Source: Candidatus Krumholzibacteriia bacterium
GTDB lineage: Bacteria > Krumholzibacteriota > Krumholzibacteriia > Krumholzibacteriales > Krumholzibacteriaceae
Reading direction: 5' to 3'
Assembly (NCBI GenBank): GCA_026387805.1
Contig: JAPLKY010000019.1
Coordinates: 1 to 16,123 of the forward strand
DNA: 16,123 bases
This document shows, piece after piece, positions 6,426-12,251 of the stretch. Made by a program: the position numbers and the translations under genes. Position 1 is the stretch's first letter; each line of letters begins with the position of its first letter. Under the pieces are notes generated by a model. The model saw nothing but the letters and a program-made list of their open reading frames with translations. It was not told where the DNA came from and searched no databases.

Positions 6426-8105
6426 TCACCTCAATAATACCATCTTCTTCGTCTGCGTGAACGATCCCGCATCGAAGCGATAAAAGTAGATACCGCTCGC
6501 GACTGCGCGCTCTCTCGAGTCCCGGCCGTCCCAGTTTTCCTCGCATCTCCCCGTGAGGCGCTCATCATTTATGAGCTCTCGAACAAGGCGTCCTGTGGTG
6601 TCATAGATTCGAAGCGACACATGAACCGGCGCGGAGAGCTCGAATGCGATCCTCGTCGTCGGGTTGAACGGGTTTGGATAATTCTGATGCAGCTCCCCAT
6701 GCACTATCGGCTCGTCAGTTCCTGTTAACACCGAAAATCCATTGGCGTCGACTCTCTGGGCATAGATGTCGCTGTTGACGCCATCGGGGTAATCCTCCCA
6801 TGTGACAATGGCGCCGCCCCAACCATCGGAGGTTATCTTGGGAGAAAACTGATCTCCCGTTGCCGCGCAGAGGGGGACGCCATCCCCCGTCCACTGGACA
6901 ACTCCCGAGGCATTCACCCTCTGAGCATAGATGTCAGAGTTCCCGCTACGGGAATCATACCATGTGATAATGGCGCCGCCCGCGCCATCGAAGGTGACCG
7001 TAGGAGAATACTGAGTTCCCGTTGCCGTGCAGAGGGGGACGCCATCTGCTGTCCACTGGACAACTCCCGAGACATTCACCCTCTGAGCATAAATGTCAGA
7101 GTCCCCGATACGGGTATCATACCATGTGATAATTGCGCCGCCAGCGTCATCGGAGGTTATCGTGGGCTTATACTGATTCCCTGTGGCCGTGCAGAGGGGG
7201 ACGCCATCTGCTGTCCACTGGACAGCTCCCGAGGCATTCACCCTCTGAGCATAAATGTCAGAGTCCCCGATACGGGTATCATACCATGTGGTAATTGCGC
7301 CGCCAGCGCCATCTGAGGCGATCGCGGGAAACTGCTGCTGCCCCGTTGCCGTGCAGAGGGGGACGCCATCTGCTGTCCACTGGACAACTCCCGAGGCACT
7401 CATCCTCTGAGCATAGATGTCAGAGTTCCCGCTACGGAAATCATACCACATGATAATGGCGCCGCCCCAGCCATCGTAGGTTATCTTGGGAGAATACTGA
7501 TCTCCCGTTGCCATGCAGAGGGGGACGCCATCCCCCGTCCACTGGACAACTCCCGAGGCATTCACCCTCTGGGCATAGATGTCATAGTATCCGTTGCGGG
7601 AGTCATACCACGTGACAATGGCGCCTTCCGCGTCATCGGGGGTGATCATGGGAGAAAGCTGATTCCCTGTCGCCGTGCAGAGGGGGACACCATCTGCTGT
7701 CCACTGGAGGGATCCCGAGGCACTCACCCTCTGAGCATAGATGTCGTAGTTGTTGCCACGGGTGTCCTCCCACGTGACAATGGCGCCGCCCGCCCCATCG
7801 GAGATGATCGTGGGAGGACCTTGACTCCACGTTGCCGTGCAGAGGGGGACGCCATCTGCTGTCCACTGGACAGCTCCCGAGGCATTCACCCTCTGAGCAT
7901 AGATGTCAGAGTTCCCGCTACGGAAATCATACCATGTGATAATGGCGCCGCCAGCGCCATCGGAGGCGATCGCGGGAAACTGCTGCTGCCTCGTCGCCGT
8001 GCAGAGGGCCACACCATCCTGGACCCAATTCGCCCACAGGGACGGCACGGCAATAAGTGACACACAGAAGAGTACGAGAGATACTATCTTCATAAGCCTG
8101 CTCAT
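6426..8105 (-). CDS. Exported eight-repeat (propeller-like) protein with FlgD-Ig/T9SS-like C-terminus
   Basis: A 559-aa exported protein. Signal peptide about residues 1-25 (MSRLMKIVSLVLF, then PSLWA). Residues 27-459 are eight tandem units of 54 residues with the signature WTADGVPLCTAT, DGAGGAIITWYD and DIYAQRVNASG; the repeat length and beta-rich pattern suit one propeller blade each, so an eight-bladed propeller is plausible. Each unit holds one Cys. Residues about 466-559 start with QNYPNPFNPTT and contain VSLRIYDTTGRLVREL and ASGIYFYRF, the FlgD-Ig-like/type IX secretion C-terminal domain widespread in FCB bacteria, which directs or anchors proteins at the cell surface. ATG 8105 has GGAGGGAG about 9 bases upstream; ATG 8093 is the alternative. 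The gene lies between two copies of a tRNA 3' end, and is less GC-rich than the housekeeping genes. Ligand unknown. Confidence 0.9.
   Translation of the reverse strand: MSRLMKIVSLVLFCVSLIAVPSLWANWVQDGVALCTATRQQQFPAIASDGAGGAIITWYDFRSGNSDIYAQRVNASGAVQWTADGVPLCTATWSQGPPTIISDGAGGAIVTWEDTRGNNYDIYAQRVSASGSLQWTADGVPLCTATGNQLSPMITPDDAEGAIVTWYDSRNGYYDIYAQRVNASGVVQWTGDGVPLCMATGDQYSPKITYDGWGGAIIMWYDFRSGNSDIYAQRMSASGVVQWTADGVPLCTATGQQQFPAIASDGAGGAITTWYDTRIGDSDIYAQRVNASGAVQWTADGVPLCTATGNQYKPTITSDDAGGAIITWYDTRIGDSDIYAQRVNVSGVVQWTADGVPLCTATGTQYSPTVTFDGAGGAIITWYDSRSGNSDIYAQRVNASGVVQWTGDGVPLCAATGDQFSPKITSDGWGGAIVTWEDYPDGVNSDIYAQRVDANGFSVLTGTDEPIVHGELHQNYPNPFNPTTRIAFELSAPVHVSLRIYDTTGRLVRELINDERLTGRCEENWDGRDSRERAVASGIYFYRFDAGSFTQTKKMVLLR
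6729..8027 (-). repeat. Eight tandem 162-bp coding repeats
   Basis: Seven units of 162 bp and one of about 165 bp encode the 54-residue repeats. Copies are very similar in DNA: for example 7073-7128 equals 7235-7290 over 56 bases. Such near identity points to recent expansion or ongoing homogenisation, and copy number may vary between strains. Confidence 0.9.
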
Positions 8106-8161
8106 AGCTGCTCTCCCTCCAAGGATCTCGTCTTGGTTCAGAAAATGGGATTTGAAATGTA

Positions 8162-8189
8162 ATTATATCATGCCCTCAGCAGGAGTCAC
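8162..8189 (-). promoter_or_regulatory. Putative promoter of the eight-repeat gene
   Basis: On the - strand GTGACT (8189-8184), a 16-bp spacer and a perfect TATAAT (8167-8162) precede the gene. Transcription would start near 8155, leaving a leader of about 50 bases that contains the ribosome-binding site. The promoter lies inside the segment bounded by the tRNA repeats, so the gene carries its own promoter. Confidence 0.55.
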
Positions 8190-8292
8190 AGGGGAAAAGG
8201 AAAGAGCCTCCCTATCCCGCGCGTGGATTGAGTGAAACACCCCCCCCTCGATCGTGCCCCCCTGGAGCCATGCGCTTGCGTGGGGGACTTCC

Positions 8293-8320
8293 AGCGAAGG
8301 ATTGTTGATCCTCCGCTTTT
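8293..8320 (+). terminator. Hairpin followed by T run, possible terminator
   Basis: AGCGAAGGAT, loop TGTTG, then ATCCTCCGCT form a ten-position stem with one mismatch, followed by TTT on the + strand. No + strand gene reads toward it, so it may be a relic of moved DNA, act on stray transcription, or be chance. Confidence 0.3.
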
Positions 8321-8377
8321 CGCGCAAAATAGAAACGGATCCTCAAAAATCTAACTTATTATTATATGAATTGGTTG

Positions 8378-8414
8378 GAAAAGTGAGCCGCCTGGGACTC
8401 GAACCCAGGACCCC
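8378..8414 (-). repeat. Second copy of the 37-bp direct repeat, at the end of the intact tRNA
   Basis: Identical to 6303-6339. Here it is part of the complete tRNA-Asn gene (its 3' portion plus six bases downstream). In an integration model this is the end at which the tRNA was restored. Confidence 0.75.
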
Positions 8415-8457
8415 CTGCTAAACAGGCAGGTGCTCTAACCACCTGAGCTAGCGGCCC
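8384..8457 (-). tRNA. tRNA-Asn (GTT)
   Basis: The - strand folds as a full cloverleaf: acceptor GGGCCGC with GCGGCTC, D arm GCTC/GAGC with a nine-base loop containing GG, anticodon stem CCTGC/GCAGG with loop CTGTTTA (anticodon GTT), five-base variable loop, and T arm CTGGG-TTCGAGT-CCCAG. CCA is not encoded. Two oddities: base 37 is U where tRNAs reading A-starting codons nearly always have A, and the discriminator is A rather than the G usual for bacterial tRNA-Asn. The acceptor end looks more like tRNA-Lys. It follows purA by 74 bp on the same strand and may be co-transcribed with it. Confidence 0.88.
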
Positions 8458-8531
8458 ATTGATTGCAGAGTTCTTCGAAGCCCCACCCCGCCGCACCATC
8501 CATCACAAGGCTATGCAAGATAGCGATTTCG

Positions 8532-9833
8532 TCACGTTCTGTCAAACGAATAGGCCCCGTCCCGGACAATGGTCTCTTCCCGAGCGGCGCCGGTCGATAT
8601 GAACGATACGCGCGCGCCGATTCCCTTCTCGATCCGCTCGATGAATGCCCTCGCACCGGCGGGAAGCGCATCGTACCGATCGACTTTGATCTCTTCCGCG
8701 CTCCAGCCCGGCATCTTCTCGAAGACCGGCGTGCACCTCGCGAGATCCTCCGGATTCTGGGGAAAGCTCGTCACCCGCCTTCCGTCGAGCTCGTAGGCGA
8801 CGCACAGCTTCACCCGCGGCAGCCCCGAGATGACGTCGAGCTTCGTGAGCACGATCTCGTCGTAGCCGCTGAGGAGCACCGAATAACGCCCGCCCACGAC
8901 GTCGAACCATCCGCAACGGCGTGGACGTCCCGTCGTCGTGCCGTACTCATGCCCCCGCTCCCGCAGCTCGTTTCCCGAATCCCCCGTGAGCTCGCTCGGC
9001 ATCGGGCCGTTTCCGACGCGCGTGAGGTACGCCTTGAAGATGCCGATCACCCGGCCGATATCGCGCGGCGCGAGCCCCGTTCCCGTCACGGCGCCGCCGA
9101 CGGTGCACGAGCTCGACGTGACGAAGGGATACGTGCCGTGATCGATGTCGAGGAGCGCTCCCTGCGCCCCTTCGAGCAGAATGCGCTTCCCCCGCGCCTT
9201 CATGTCGTGCACGAGCTCCTGCGTATCGACGACGAGCCCGGCGAGACGATCCCGCATGCCCGCGAAATCGCTCGCGACCTTCTCCGCCGAGAGCGGCGGC
9301 GCGCCGAACAGAACGAGCAGCTTGTTCGCGTCGTTCACCTTCGTCTTCACGATATCGAAAAGCTCCGCCTTGTCTTTGAGAAACAGCCCCATGCGGAGCC
9401 CTCTCCTCAGGTATTTATCGGCGTACGCGGGACCGATTCCCTTCCCGGTGACCCCGATGCTCTCCTTCTTGAGATCGGCCTCCAGCAGATTGTCGATCAT
9501 TCGATGGTACGGCATCACGATCTGGGCGGCGGAGCTGATATGGATGCGCCCTTTCACGTCGATGCCCCTCGCGACGAGATCCTGGAGCTCCGAGAGGAAC
9601 GCCTGGGGATCGATGACCATTCCGTTGCCGAGAATCGCCGTGACGTGCGGATAGAGCAAACCCGAGGGAATCTGATGGAACGCGAACCTGCCGGCGCCGG
9701 TGACGACGGTGTGCCCGGCGTTCGCTCCTCCCTGGAATCTCATGACGACGTCGTGTCCGCCCATGAGGAAATCGACGACCTTCGCCTTCCCCTCGTCGCC
9801 CCACTGACCGCCCACGATAACCGTAGCAGACAT
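8532..9833 (-). CDS. purA: Adenylosuccinate synthetase
   Basis: Catalyses the GTP-dependent joining of IMP and aspartate to adenylosuccinate, the first committed step of AMP synthesis; cytoplasmic dimer. 433 aa, the usual length. The N-terminal QWGDEGK motif places the catalytic Asp at 13 and the partner His at 41 (GGANAGHT), the same numbers as in the E. coli enzyme. Other family motifs: GIGPAYADK, a DIDHGTYPFVTSS segment, GHEYGTTTGRPRRCGW and the C-terminal nucleotide-binding region. Residue 17 is Ala (GDEGKAK) where GDEGKGK is the commoner form; this is a tolerated variant in some lineages as far as I recall. ATG 9833 has GGGGAG about 9 bases upstream. The gene stands alone, upstream of the tRNA-Asn. 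Confidence 0.98.
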   Translation of the reverse strand: MSATVIVGGQWGDEGKAKVVDFLMGGHDVVMRFQGGANAGHTVVTGAGRFAFHQIPSGLLYPHVTAILGNGMVIDPQAFLSELQDLVARGIDVKGRIHISSAAQIVMPYHRMIDNLLEADLKKESIGVTGKGIGPAYADKYLRRGLRMGLFLKDKAELFDIVKTKVNDANKLLVLFGAPPLSAEKVASDFAGMRDRLAGLVVDTQELVHDMKARGKRILLEGAQGALLDIDHGTYPFVTSSSCTVGGAVTGTGLAPRDIGRVIGIFKAYLTRVGNGPMPSELTGDSGNELRERGHEYGTTTGRPRRCGWFDVVGGRYSVLLSGYDEIVLTKLDVISGLPRVKLCVAYELDGRRVTSFPQNPEDLARCTPVFEKMPGWSAEEIKVDRYDALPAGARAFIERIEKGIGARVSFISTGAAREETIVRDGAYSFDRT

Positions 9834-9869
9834 TGAATGCTTCTCCCCTGCCGTGTAACAATCCGCCGT

Positions 9870-9898
9870 AGTTTATGGCAAGGATGCCCCCGGCGCAA
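9870..9898 (-). promoter_or_regulatory. Putative promoter of purA
   Basis: On the - strand TTGCGC (9898-9893), 17 bp, and TAAACT (9875-9870), with transcription starting about 30 bases before the ATG. The -35 is the same imperfect hexamer as in the candidate at 4285. I see no PurR-like palindrome. Low to moderate confidence. Confidence 0.35.
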
Positions 9899-9912
9899 TT
9901 GAATATTTCCCG

Positions 9913-9945
9913 CAAATAAATGCCGCCTCCCGATGAGGAGGCGGC
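9913..9945 (-). terminator. Rho-independent terminator of the temptin-like gene
   Basis: On the - strand GCCGCCTCC (9945-9937), a six-base loop (9936-9931) and GGAGGCGGC (9930-9922) form a perfect 9-bp GC-rich stem, followed by ATTTATTTG. It lies 35 bases past the stop of the gene at 9980-10381 and separates it from purA. Confidence 0.8.
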
Positions 9946-9979
9946 TCGCTTCGATTGAAAGCCCCTTGGCCCCTATTCG

Positions 9980-10381
9980 CTATTCTTCAAAGAGCGATTT
10001 CAGTATGCCCCACGTCCCCCGATCGATCGAGTTCGGCACATTCATCGGATCGCCGGGATTGCTGTATTCGAATCCGACGTCGGCTACTCCATCGCCGTCT
10101 CCGTCGCCGAGCTCGTCCCCGTTCGGATAGCCGTCGCCGTCCGAGTCCTTCAGCGCGAGGGCGCTGTTCCACGTGTAGCCGTTCCTCCTGAACTCGGAGC
10201 CGAAACCATTGAGATCCGCGGAAACGGGGGCCGACGACTTGTGGCAGAGCAGACACCGGTAACGCCGGTACACGGGGAGGGATCGCATGAATTCCTCCCT
10301 GCTCTTGAGCTCGCCCGCAATCGAAACGATCGCGACGAGAATGAATATGATGATAACGTTAAGCTTTAGCTTTGGGCGCAC
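9980..10381 (-). CDS. Small exported temptin-like protein: CxxCH plus Asp-rich calcium-binding repeats, WGILKSLF tail
   Basis: 133 aa from GTG 10381, with GGAGG 5 bases upstream; the longer open frame is rejected because the promoter and ribosome-binding site lie just here. Residues about 8-24 are a signal peptide or anchor. C-L-L-C-H (about 43-47) fits the CxxCH haem-c signature but in this family may simply be a Cys pair. It is followed by LNGFGSEFRRNGYTWNSALA and then DSDGDGYPNGDELGDGDGDG, Asp-rich loops like EF-hand/thrombospondin type 3 calcium sites. This order (Cys pair, N-x-F-G, Trp, DSDGD-x-x-x-NGxELGD) is that of temptin-like secreted domains. The end, GTWGILKSLFEE, resembles the tail of the cysteine-rich pair at 4321-5547. 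Own promoter and terminator make it a single-gene unit. Role unknown: extracellular binding or electron transfer are possible. Confidence 0.82.
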   Translation of the reverse strand: MRPKLKLNVIIIFILVAIVSIAGELKSREEFMRSLPVYRRYRCLLCHKSSAPVSADLNGFGSEFRRNGYTWNSALALKDSDGDGYPNGDELGDGDGDGVADVGFEYSNPGDPMNVPNSIDRGTWGILKSLFEE

Positions 10382-10405
10382 CCATACCTCCGATTTTCTA
10401 ACCGT

Positions 10406-10434
10406 ATTATAACATTGATAGTTGCGTCTGTCAA
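10406..10434 (-). promoter_or_regulatory. Perfect consensus sigma70-type promoter
   Basis: On the - strand TTGACA (10434-10429), exactly 17 bp, then TATAAT (10411-10406). All 12 bases match. Start of transcription should be near 10399, leaving a leader of about 18 bases with the ribosome-binding site before GTG 10381. The -35 box overlaps the stop codon of the aminotransferase gene (10431-10433). Confidence 0.85.
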
Positions 10435-11573
10435 GCCTTGATCCACGAAAAATCGCCGAGGTTCGCGTCCCGAATCTCCGCCATGGCGGCTGCGACGTCA
10501 GCCGCCGCTCCGCATTCCCGCAGCGCCCCGCCGAGCGCCGAGACGAGCCGTTCGAGCGTTTTGGGGCCATGGAGGCCCAGAAAACCGGTGCGCACAACCC
10601 TTCCCCTGAGATCGTCCTGCCCGTCCGCCGCCACGAAACCCTGACGGGCCAGACCGGCGAGAACCCGCTCTCCCGGACATCCTCGAGGGAGCACGAGAAC
10701 CTGCACGGCCGATGAAGGATTCTTCGCGAACGATTCGAGCGAGAGGTGCCCGGCCGCCCGCAGAAAAGCGCCCGATGCCGTCCGGTGCCGCAGTATCACC
10801 TTGTCGAATCCGAGCGCTCGCATGCTCCGGAGGGATCGATGCATTATCTGAATCGTGCCTATCGCGGGAGTGAAGGGTGTATCCCCGCCGACCGCCGCGA
10901 GCCCCGCGCGATTGAAATCAAAATAGTAGACACCCTTCGACCGCCTCCCCACGAGCCCGAGGGCGCGCTTCCCGACGGCGGCGAAGCTCACGCCCGGCGG
11001 GGCGGCGAGAGATTTCTGGCTCGCGCCTATCGCAACGTCGATTCTCCATTCATCCATCAGGAAATCCTCCGCCCCGAGCGAGGAGATCGCATCGACGATC
11101 ATAATCGACCGTTCCCCGCGGAGCCTTCGGCTGAGCTCCCTCAGCGGAAACAACAGGCCGGTCGACGACTCGACGTGCGTGAGAGCGACGAATTCCGGGC
11201 GCTCGCGATCGATTCGCTCCACGACCGAATCGACGTCGATCGCCGCTCCATCTTCGAATCTCAGTACGGAGGTCCGGCACTCGTATGCGTCGAAGATCTC
11301 AGCCCACCTGCGCCCGAACTTCCCCCCCGATACGACGAGCACGCGCGAACCGGGGACCGTCACGTTCGCGACAGCGGCCTCCATGGCGCCCGTGCCCGAA
11401 GAGGTGAGAAGGTAGACCGGGGACGACGTGTGGAGAAGCTCCTGCAGCGCGGACCGGCATTCCCGCACGATGTTCCTGAATTCGCCGGATCGGTGATGAA
11501 GCGCCTGAAGGTTCTTCCATGCCTCCGGAGCGACGTGAACGGGCCCGGGACTCACGATGACGGTGTCGCCCAT
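10431..11573 (-). CDS. Class V pyridoxal-phosphate aminotransferase (alanine-glyoxylate/serine-pyruvate type)
   Basis: 380 aa, cytoplasmic PLP enzyme. N-terminal SPGPV and the small SSGTGAMEAA loop (58-67, phosphate binding) are typical of class V. D161 in VDAISSLG should pair with the PLP pyridine nitrogen, and K187 in GASQKSLAAPPG should form the Schiff base. Overall pattern fits the alanine-glyoxylate/serine-pyruvate aminotransferase group; the exact amino donor (Ala or Ser) and acceptor cannot be read from sequence, and a phosphoserine aminotransferase-like use is possible. ATG 11573 lies 14 bp after the engB stop, with GGAGAGG upstream, so it is the last gene of the clpX-lon-engB transcript. 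No terminator is evident; a new promoter begins on its stop codon. Confidence 0.92.
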   Translation of the reverse strand: MGDTVIVSPGPVHVAPEAWKNLQALHHRSGEFRNIVRECRSALQELLHTSSPVYLLTSSGTGAMEAAVANVTVPGSRVLVVSGGKFGRRWAEIFDAYECRTSVLRFEDGAAIDVDSVVERIDRERPEFVALTHVESSTGLLFPLRELSRRLRGERSIMIVDAISSLGAEDFLMDEWRIDVAIGASQKSLAAPPGVSFAAVGKRALGLVGRRSKGVYYFDFNRAGLAAVGGDTPFTPAIGTIQIMHRSLRSMRALGFDKVILRHRTASGAFLRAAGHLSLESFAKNPSSAVQVLVLPRGCPGERVLAGLARQGFVAADGQDDLRGRVVRTGFLGLHGPKTLERLVSALGGALRECGAAADVAAAMAEIRDANLGDFSWIKA

Positions 11574-11587
11574 GGGGCACCTCTCCC

Positions 11588-12250
11588 CTACAGGATCCGT
11601 TCCATGATCCAGCGCCAGAGAGTCTCCCGCCCTTCGCCCGTCTTCGCCGAGAAGAAGAGGGCCGGCGCCGCCGCGCGCGCGCTCCCTCCGGCGGCCCCCT
11701 TATCGCCTACGCTCCGCTTGTCGATCGGGGCGATCCGCGCGATCCCTTCGACGCTTGCGTTGAACTCCCGAACCGCGCGGAAGCGATCGTCATTCGATAT
11801 CTTGTCCGCCTTCGTGAAGACGACGATGAACGGCCTTTCGCTCCGGGCGATGTGCCCGATCCTCTCCACGTCTTCCTCCGACGGCGCATGCCGCGCGTCA
11901 ACGAGCTGCACGACGCCCGCGAGAGCCGGACGCTCCTCGATATAGGCGTCGATGATCCTCAGCCAGCTCTTCCGCGTTTCCGCGGAGAGCCGCGCGAAAC
12001 CATAGCCCGGGAAATCGACGAGGTAGAAGCGATCATTGACGGCGTAGAAATTCATCGTCCGCGTCTTGCCGGGCTCGTTGCTGATGCGGGCGAAGTTCTT
12101 CCGCTCGAAGAGGGTGTTGAGAAGCGACGATTTCCCGACGTTCGATCTTCCCGAAACGGCGATCTCCTTCCACGGAGATTTCGGAAACCGCGCGGGATCG
12201 AGCGTGGTGCACGCGACGGCGAGACTTCGTATCTTCAAAACCTGCGGCAT
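11588..12250 (-). CDS. engB: Ribosome-biogenesis GTPase EngB/YsxC
   Basis: GTPase that helps late assembly of the large ribosomal subunit and is usually essential; cytoplasmic. 220 aa. GTPase motifs are complete: G1 GRSNVGKS (34-41), G2 within GKTRTMNFY (61-69), G3 DFPGYG (79-84), G4 TKAD (146-149), G5 SAKTG (201-205). Odd: residues about 174-197 form a Gly/Ala-rich insertion (IDKRSVGDKGAAGGSARAA) just before G5, where the family normally has only a short link. The ATG is separated from the lon stop by a single base, so translation is probably coupled. Gene order lon-engB is common in bacteria. Confidence 0.97.
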   Translation of the reverse strand: MPQVLKIRSLAVACTTLDPARFPKSPWKEIAVSGRSNVGKSSLLNTLFERKNFARISNEPGKTRTMNFYAVNDRFYLVDFPGYGFARLSAETRKSWLRIIDAYIEERPALAGVVQLVDARHAPSEEDVERIGHIARSERPFIVVFTKADKISNDDRFRAVREFNASVEGIARIAPIDKRSVGDKGAAGGSARAAAPALFFSAKTGEGRETLWRWIMERIL

Positions 12251-12251
12251 G

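Noticed and set aside
6289..6483. Short + strand open frame containing EPPGTRTQDP
   Set aside because: This is the well-known spurious peptide obtained by translating the complement of a tRNA T arm; the bases are the truncated tRNA copy.
2423..8027. CRISPR arrays
   Set aside because: The 36-bp and 162-bp periodic stretches are in-frame protein repeats without unique spacers, and no cas gene is present.
8240..8247. Run of eight C as a phase-variation tract
   Set aside because: It lies upstream of the promoter at 8162-8189 and outside any gene, so slippage would have no clear effect.
8463..9836. 457-codon + strand open frame opposite purA
   Set aside because: Antisense artefact of purA; the translation is Arg/His-rich without any domain and runs through part of the 8458-8531 spacer.
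10382..10597. Longer N-terminus for the temptin-like protein
   Set aside because: The extension overlaps the end of the aminotransferase gene, spans the promoter, is not a signal peptide, and GTG 10381 has its own ribosome-binding site.
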